Positions 9,701 through 18,700 of a stretch of DNA of 29,472 nucleotides are shown here, piece by piece. The position numbers were made by a program, and so were the translations under genes. The stretch lies in the IMG/VR virus record IMGVR_UViG_3300044675_005440, positions 1 to 29,472 of that record. One strand, given 5' to 3'. The DNA is from a virus. Numbering within the stretch: position 1 is the first letter of the stretch; each line of letters starts with the position of its first letter. The notes under the pieces are model-generated. The model was not told the origin of the DNA, searched no databases, and saw only the letters and a list, made by a program, of their open reading frames with translations.

Positions 9701-12700
9701 TTCAAATATTAGTTCAGGCAGTGTGCGAGAATATGTTTCTCGCGTGGTGTTTGATCGAAAAATTGGATGGCAGACAGCAGCAACTCAAAGCCAAATTCGT
9801 CAACAATTTAAATTCTCTTATGCAGCATCTACTTTGAAATTAGATGTACGTGTAGATGACGCAGCGGCCAATGTGCCACCTGTCAAACTATACGTTGGAT
9901 CAGTATTCCAGGATCCCAGCACCTACAGCTATACCAGAACAAATGACAGCACTACAATTACACTGAGCCAAACTTATGTGATAGGGGACATTATAGAAGT
10001 TGCTGTGCTTAGTAGTCAGACCAGCCAAGTGGCCTTTTATCAAGTGCCTATCAACTTGCAGAACAATCCGCTGAACGGCAACTCAGACTCATTTACACTA
10101 GGAACAATTCGTACACACTACGAAAGTATCTGTGAGAATTTAAACACCTTAGTTGGTGTTATCAACGGTGCCAACAACACCCGAGACCTTGGAAATATTG
10201 TTCCCTACGGCCTAACTATCCTGCAACAAAGTGCGCCATTGACCTTAGCTGGATACTTTATGCGTAGTCCTTCGTTCAATGTGTTTGGTGCGTTAAACTA
10301 CAATGATCGAGAATACAACAAGTTCAAGTATCAGTTGCTGGATGCGGTAACCAAACAAAACATTGAGTTTAACACCACCGCTCAAATATTAGACACTGCT
10401 ATCGAAGATACCACACTGGGACGAGTTGAGTCTCAGCCATTTTACTGGTCTGACATGCTGCCCAGCGGAGCGGTATATACTACCACAAACTACACAGTGA
10501 GTTTGACTACCACTGATACGTTTGATACTGTACAAGTATATGACTACACCAAGTCAAATTATCTTGGCCTGGATGTGTACCTCAATGATGTAATATTGAC
10601 TCGTGGTCAAGACTATGTGGTTGCAACTGACGGACCGCGCATTACTGTCCTTGCAACATTAACACTAGGCGACTCACTAGTACTGCAAGAATACTCCAGC
10701 ACCTATGGTAGCTTTGTGCCCAATACTCCCACCAAGATGGGATTGTATGCAGCCTATGTACCTGGTATTCTCACCGAACAAACCAGTACAGGGCAGACAC
10801 AAGTAATTCAAGGCCACGACGGATCAATCACGCCAATATTTGGCGATCTACGTGATGATGTATTGTTGGAGTTTGAAACTAGAATTTACAACAATCTTAA
10901 ACTTGACGGTAACCCAGTTCCAATGACTGTGTACGATGTGTTGCCTGGCCAGTTTAGAGATACAGGATTCTCCTACGCTGAAATCAATTCAGTATTCAAT
11001 GAAGATTTCTTGAACTACGTTGGCGGAAACAAACTTGACTACAAGACTCAACAGTACAGTGCTACCAACGAGTTTACTTGGAACTACAGCAGCGCACAAA
11101 ATAAATTAAACAATGAAAATTTATTGGGTGCCTGGCGTGGTATCAACAGATATTTCTATGACACTGAACAACCACAATATACTCCTTGGGAGATGTTGGG
11201 CATAACAGAACAACCATCGTGGTGGGAACTGACCTATGGTCCTGCACCGTATACTTCTGGCAACACAGTGTTATGGGATGACCTAGAACTTGGTCTTGTA
11301 AATGATCCAATTGCACCTTACATCAAACCAGAGTTTGCTCGTCCAGGATTGAGTCAAGTTATTCCGGTGGATAGCGAAGGATCATTACTGAGTCCGTTTA
11401 ACTCTGTAGTTGGAACATACAATCAAACACAATTCCAGAAGAGCTGGGCCACCGGCGATGGAAGTCCTGTCGAAGCATCTTGGTGGAACAGTTCTAGCTA
11501 TCCTTTTGCTGTGATGCAGTTGTTGGCAGTTACTCAACCAGCTAAATTCTTTGCATTGTTTGCAGACCGCGACTTGTATCGATACAGTGAAGAATTTGGT
11601 CAGTATCTGTACAATGATCGATATCGTCTAGATGCCAACGGCATTGAGGTCTACGGTAATGGTGTCAGCAAAGCCAGTTACATCAACTGGATTGTGGATT
11701 ATAATCGTCAAACTGGTGTTGACTCTACCACAGAGCTTGCTGCTGATCTGAAAAATCTAGATGTGCGTTTGTGCTACAGAATGGCCAGCTTCAGTGATAA
11801 ACAATACATCAAAATTTATACTGAAAAGTCCAGTCCTAATTCAACCAACACAGCATTGTTGATACCTGATGAAAGTTACGACTTGCTGTTGTATAAGAAT
11901 CAGCCATTTGATCGTGCTGTGTATTCCGCAGTGGTAGTGCAAAAAGTAACCAATGGATATTCTGTATTTGGCTACGGCTCAAGCCTGCCTTACTTTAATA
12001 TTCTTGAAAGCAAAGCAACTGGATTATTACAAACAATCTCTTCTGGTGGCATAACAGTACGAGTCCCTACATTCTATACCAACAATGTGGCACAAGTTCC
12101 TTATGGCTTTGTCTTTGCAAATGAAACCAGCGTATGCGACTTTTTGTTAAGCTACGGAAAGTTATTGGAAAAAGAAGGATTGACATTTACCAATCAGTCC
12201 AACGGTTACATTTTGACCTGGGAACAAATGTGTCAAGAGTTCTTGTACTGGAGTCAGCAAGGCTGGGATACTGATGCATTATTGAATTTAAATCCACTTG
12301 CTTTTAAATTGTCAGTTACTCGCGAACAAGCAATTGTTGACAGCATCAAAGTGCAAACAATGGACAATATATTGCTGGATCAGAATCGTAGAGAATTAAA
12401 CACTCGCAATTTAAATATTGTTCGTATTGGCAATACATTCAGTTGTGAACCACTAACAGATCAGACTCTAAGTTTTATTGATCTTAAGTTTACCACTTAT
12501 GAACACATGATTGTGTTAAACAACCAAAGTGTGTTTGGTGATTTGATCTATGCACCCATAACTGGTGCTCGACAAAGTCGATTGAATTTGGTTTGTGTCA
12601 ATACCACTGACTGGACTGGACAAGTTGACGCACCTGGCTTTATTCTCAATCAAAACAATGTTGAAGAATGGACTGGGTTACGCACCTATGCCAAAGGTGA

Positions 12701-15700
12701 GATTGTCAAGTACAAGAATGTGTACTGGTCTGCACTGACCATTGTACAACCCAGCGTCAACTTTAACTTTAACGACTGGACTCAAAGTGATTATGCACAG
12801 ATTGAATTGGGATTGCTGCCAAACTTGGCCAACAAAGCAGATCAGTTGACCAACACTTACAATATCAATAGTGCCAACATTGAAAATGATACTGACTTGC
12901 TGTCATATGGCCTGATTGGATTCCGGCCACGACAGTACATGGCAGCGTTAAATCTTGATGATGTAAGTCAGTTAAATGTGTATCGCCAATTCCTGGGCAG
13001 CAAAGGTACTATCCTAAGTGCTGAATTGTTTACTGGTGCTAACCTTGGCAAAGAAACCGCAGACTACAGTATCTATGAGAACTGGGCAGTACAACGTGCT
13101 GTGTATGGAGCCAATGCAAATCGTAGCTTTTTTGAACTGCGTCTGAACCGTGCATTGTTGAATTCTAATCCTAGTTTGGTGCAAGTGGTACTGCCAGAAC
13201 AACAAAGCCAAGCTGACCAAACAATCTTGTTGAGTGATGTATGGCGGCAGAGCTACAAGTTGACTAGTCCAGATATTTTACCAACTACTACTGAGCCAAT
13301 CACCGATGCTGCATTACCCACAGCTGGTTATGTGAATCTTGACGATGTTGATATCACTGTGTTTGATATCAACGACCTTGCCAATGTCAATGCAAACATT
13401 GATGAGATTGGTGTGGGTACCAGTATCTGGGTGGCCAAAGTAAACAACTATGACTGGAACATCTATCGTGCGCAAGCAGTGCCTGGAGCAATCCAGCACG
13501 TTTGTGACAACCTAGACAATACCAGCCGAGTGATCTTTAGTCAACAACATGGATTATCAGTCGGCGACACATTGATCATCAAGTTCTTTGACATCGAAGT
13601 CAACGGTGTGTATGAAGTTGTGGGAGTATCTGATCTTAACACTGTGAACATTGTGTTCCAGTTTGCTGGAGATCGTGTAGTTGCCAATGGAACAGGACTT
13701 GGATTTACTCTGCAGACCATGCGAGTGGCACAAGCATCTGACGTGATCAATTTGCCTTACGCCAACGACATTCTTCCTGGAGCAAAAGTTTGGGTCGACA
13801 ACAACGGCAGCAACAAATGGCAAGTGATTGAAAAACAAGAAGTATTCACTGACGTTGCACAAATTAGTCCACTGCTGTTGGATGCCACTGAACACTTTGG
13901 ATCCAGTGTTGCACAAGCAACCAATCGCCTAGCTCTACTGGTCGGTAGTCCACGTTACAACCATGCAGGCGGTAGCAACACTGGCGCAGTGTATGTATAC
14001 GTGAAAAATTATGGTGATCAGTATGCACCAGTAAGCCCCGTTGCCGACGCTGACGGTATCCTTTCTTTGGCTATCACCGGAGCAAGAGGATTTGGTAATT
14101 CTGCAGATTTTGGCAATCAAGAATGGGCAGTGGCCGGTGCTAGTGCCAGCTGGGGACCCAATGGTGCCGGCGAAGCCAACAGTGGCTATACCGCAGTAAT
14201 CTATCGTGATCCAGCCCTGGGACAACCAGGTGTTAATCCCTACGCTGTCTGGCAGTTGTTGACACAGCCAGGAACCACCACAAGTACCAATCCTGGATTG
14301 GGGGAATTTGGTTATAGTGTTGCTATGAGTCAAGATGAGCGTTGGATGTACATTGGCGCACCAGGACTCAACAGTGTACATGCCTATGGTCGAGTAGACT
14401 GGGAAAAACAAGTTGTTAAGGCACTGGGCGATGATAGCACCGTCAGTTATGACATTGCACAAACAATTCAAATCAACGACGATTCTCAACTGACAGTCAC
14501 TGTTGATGGTCAAGTACAGTTGCTTGGCACAGACTATACTGTGACACTGGATAGCGGCATGTATACCACTGTGGTATTTACAGTGCCACCTGCAGCAGGA
14601 AACTTGGTCAACATCACCAGAACTTACGTCAAGCAATTAGACGCTCAAACTTATTTTGATGTTGTGCAAAGTGCAACTTCTGGTGCTGGTGTTGGTGCTG
14701 AATTTACTGTGGTTCGTGTTCGTAACGAAGTAGGACAACCTGGTTCTGTATTAGGCACAGTTGGAACAACAACTCTTGGCACTGGTTATGTAAATGGAAA
14801 CACAGTAACTATTGCCGCCAGCAGCTTTGGTGGTACAGCAAATATTGTGCTGACCATTACCAGTGTGGATGGAGTTGGTGGCATCACTGGATTCAACATT
14901 GCATACACTCCTGTGGGAATAGCATCAGTGTTTAGTCTAAATGAAGTGTTCTTTACTGTAGACAATATCTATTCGTTTAGCATAACAGTCAACGGTGTGA
15001 TGTATCGTCCCAACATTGATTACACCTACAATGTTGGTACCAGCGATCTTACTTTTGTAACTATTCCAGCAGCAGGCACAGTAATTATTGCCAATGCACA
15101 AGGCTATTTTGAATATGTCAATACCTTAACCGATGCTGGACTCATTGCTGGAGATCGCTTTGGTCAAAGTGTGAGCTGCTCAACAGATGGTCGTCAAGTA
15201 ATGATTGGTGCTCCTGACAAAACAGTTGCTGGAGAAGTTGAAGCAGGTGCAGTGTATGTGTTTGATCGAGACGTGCAACGATTTATTGCGGCTGGCACCA
15301 CAAATACATTTACATTATTGGGAACAGTAACAGGTCCAGTAAGTGTGATCCAAAACAATGTGTTCTTGATCAACCAAGATGACGGTGTAGTTGATGCTGC
15401 CAATACATTTGTATGGGATGGTGCAAATTCTGTAACCATCAATGGAACAGTATCCGTTGGTGACGTGATTGAAATTGAAACCAATCAGTTCTCTTTGATA
15501 CAAACAATTACCCAAGTCACAGTAGCAGAGTTCTCTAACTTTGGAGAAAGCGTGGACTTGTGTGCATACAATTGCAGCTTGTATGTGGGTGAACCACAAA
15601 GCAGTATTCAAGTCTACAAAGGTGGTGTGGTAGAGCGTGCTGTAAATCAAAGTCGAATTTATGGTACTAGCACCTCTGGCACTGCTAATCCTGTGCTAAC

Positions 15701-18700
15701 CGCTGGCAACACAGTACGGGTAAACAACATGGATGTGATTGTGCCCGATGCATGGAACATTCTAAATACCTATGCCAAGAATACTGTGGTATACAATCTA
15801 AGTGGTAGCACATATACAATCTATGCTTCCATACAATCAGTACCAGTAAGCACAGCAATCACTAATACAGCATACTGGCAACCAGTAACAACTACCACAG
15901 TAGCAGCAAGCATAAGTGTTAGGTCTCTAGCGGCACAGATCAACGTTGCTGTGCCTAATGTAAGTGCTGTGGTTAGCACCACCGGCTACTTGACAGTATC
16001 AGTTAAAAACAACAATGCTGCACCAGAATTCAACAAACTACAACTTGCTCCGGGTAGTATTGGTACTGCATTTGCCACATTGAACTTCGACACGTTTGTT
16101 CATACTCAAGTTATTCTTAGTCCGTATCCAGTAGAATTGGCTGGATTTGGTGCAACTATCAGCATTGATGATTCGGCAACCGCACTGGCAGTGGGAACAC
16201 CAAACGGCACACTGTACTTGATTACAATATTCGACGATGGTACCACTGACTTTGATGTGGGCAGTACTATCTTTTTTAGCACAGTAATTCAAAGTGGTGC
16301 AGTGTACACTTATGATTATTTGTCTAGTTCAAGTCCAAGTGTTGTCAACCCCGGTAACTTTGCATTTGGACAACAGATTTCCAACAGTGAAGTCAAAGAA
16401 TACGACACATTTGGCATTGCATTGAATTACACTTCGGGCGTGTTGGTAGTAGGTGCGCCATACAACGATGTTGAAGATAGCACAGCAGCATTTGGACGAG
16501 TGTTTGTATTTGAAAATACTGACCGTAGTCCAGCCTGGACAGTATTGCGTGAACAACTGCCAGTGGTTGATATTCGACTGTTAAATTCTGTGTTCACATA
16601 CGATAGAATTACTAGTGCAACCACTCAATTCTACGATTTCTTTGATCCTTTACAAGGCAAGATACTGGGTGCAGCTCGGCAGAATATAGATTATATTTCG
16701 GGCATTGATCCAGCCAACTACAATGTTGGTCCTACTAGCATCAACGGAGCAACCTGGACAGCAGAGCATGTAGGACAAGTATGGTGGGATATCAGCAGTG
16801 TCAGATTTATTGATCCTAACCAAGATGACATTGTTTACGCTAGTCGTCGCTGGGGACAAATATTCCCAGGATCAACAGTTGATGTGTATCAGTGGATAGT
16901 AAGTGATGTGGCACCTGCTGCATATGCTGGCCCAGGCACGCCACAAAACATACTGAGCTATAGTTTAAGCAGTCGTCTTGGACGCGATGGCATTTTTGCC
17001 ACGGAATATTATTTCTGGGTACGCGGAATCACAAGTACAGCTACTCAGCAAGGCAAAACACTCAGCGTGGCCACAGTGGCACAGTACATCAGCAATCCCC
17101 GCGGGTCAGGCATTAGCTATGTTGCTCCAATTAACGCCAGTACTATTGCACTATACAATGCAGGCGACTATATTGAAGCATTTGACACAGTGATCAACAT
17201 TGAGTTTGATCGAGAGTACACAACTGACAATGTTCACGTTGAGTATGAGCTGATTGGTCAAGGCAAAGCAGACGCATTCTTGAGCGACAACTTGTATCGT
17301 AAACTGCAAGATAGTTTCTGCGGAGTTGATACATTTGGTAATTCAGTTCCTGATCCAAATCTAAGCATTGCAGAGCGTTACGGTGTTCAATTCCGTCCAC
17401 GACAAAGCATGTTCGCAGATCGATTTGCTGCACTCAAGAATTACTTGACTCGTGCCAATGATGTACTGGCAATGTATCCCATCAGCGAAAGTCGTAGTTT
17501 TAACTTGTTGAACTCTGCCGAGCCTGAACCATCTGCAAACTCAGGTTCCTGGAATCTGCGTGTGGCTAACTTGGAAATTTTGGGATTCCAAAATATCAAT
17601 ACAGTTGCACTGGGATACAAGTATCTTGTGGTCAGCGACAGTGACAACCGCGGCCTGTGGACCATTTATACAGTTCAAGCAAATGAACAATCGCCGGGCA
17701 CACGTATACTAGTACTAACAGGCGTGCAAGGATACAATACTGCCGATTACTGGAGTTACATCAACTGGTATCGTCCAGGATACAATTCCAGTAGTAAAGT
17801 TGTTGCTGAAGTGGCCAACATTGCTGCATTGGATGTGTTAAATGTATCAGTTGGCAGCAGTGCTAGAATTACTGCAAACAGCCAAGGTAAATTTGAAATT
17901 TACTTGTTGGAAGATACTGGATGGAGTCGTGTTGGCCTTGAAGATGGCACAATTGAATTCAGCGCTGAATTGTGGGATTATGCAATTGGACGGTTTGGAT
18001 TTGATATTGAAGTTTTTGACGCACAGTATTATGACCAAGAGCCCGTGATTGAAACTCGTAAAATTATTCAAGCAATCAATGAAGAATTGTTTGTGGATGA
18101 CTTGGTGCTGGAACGAAACCGCGCATTGACACTGATGTTCAATTTTGTGCTGAGCGAATTTACTGCGCCTGAGTGGCTGGTTAAAACTTCCTTGATCGAT
18201 GTTGACCATAGAATTCGCGACCTTGCACCGTACCAAAACTATCGTCGTGACAACCAAGAGTTTGTGCTGGATTACATTCAAGAAGTCAAACCATACCATG
18301 TGCAAATTCGTGAATTCAATTTGCGATACAACGGTTTTGACGATTTTCTTGGCACACTAACTGACTTTGATTTGCCTGCATACTATGATACCAGTCTAGT
18401 AATTCCGCAATACACCAGCCCTGTGTTGTTGCCTTATGACCACGGAACAGCTCAAATTAGCAACTCTCTTAGTGATGTACCAGCGTCTAGCACAGTATGG
18501 ACCAACTTCCCGTACAATCAATGGTACAACAATTATTTGCTAACAGTAACTTCAGTCGAAATGATTGCTGGACGGTTTGGTACTGGGTACACAGAACCAC
18601 CACAAGTTATTATTACTGGTGACGCTGAAATATCAGCAGAAGCAGAAGCAATAATCAACAGCCTTGGACAAGTTGTGGCAGTAACAGTTACCAATCCAGG

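Noticed and set aside
13935-14636. 233-codon minus-strand ORF inside the giant gene
   Set aside because: It is antisense to a clearly coding region, its translation is Cys/His-rich with no recognisable domain, and it has no ribosome binding site or gap for a promoter.
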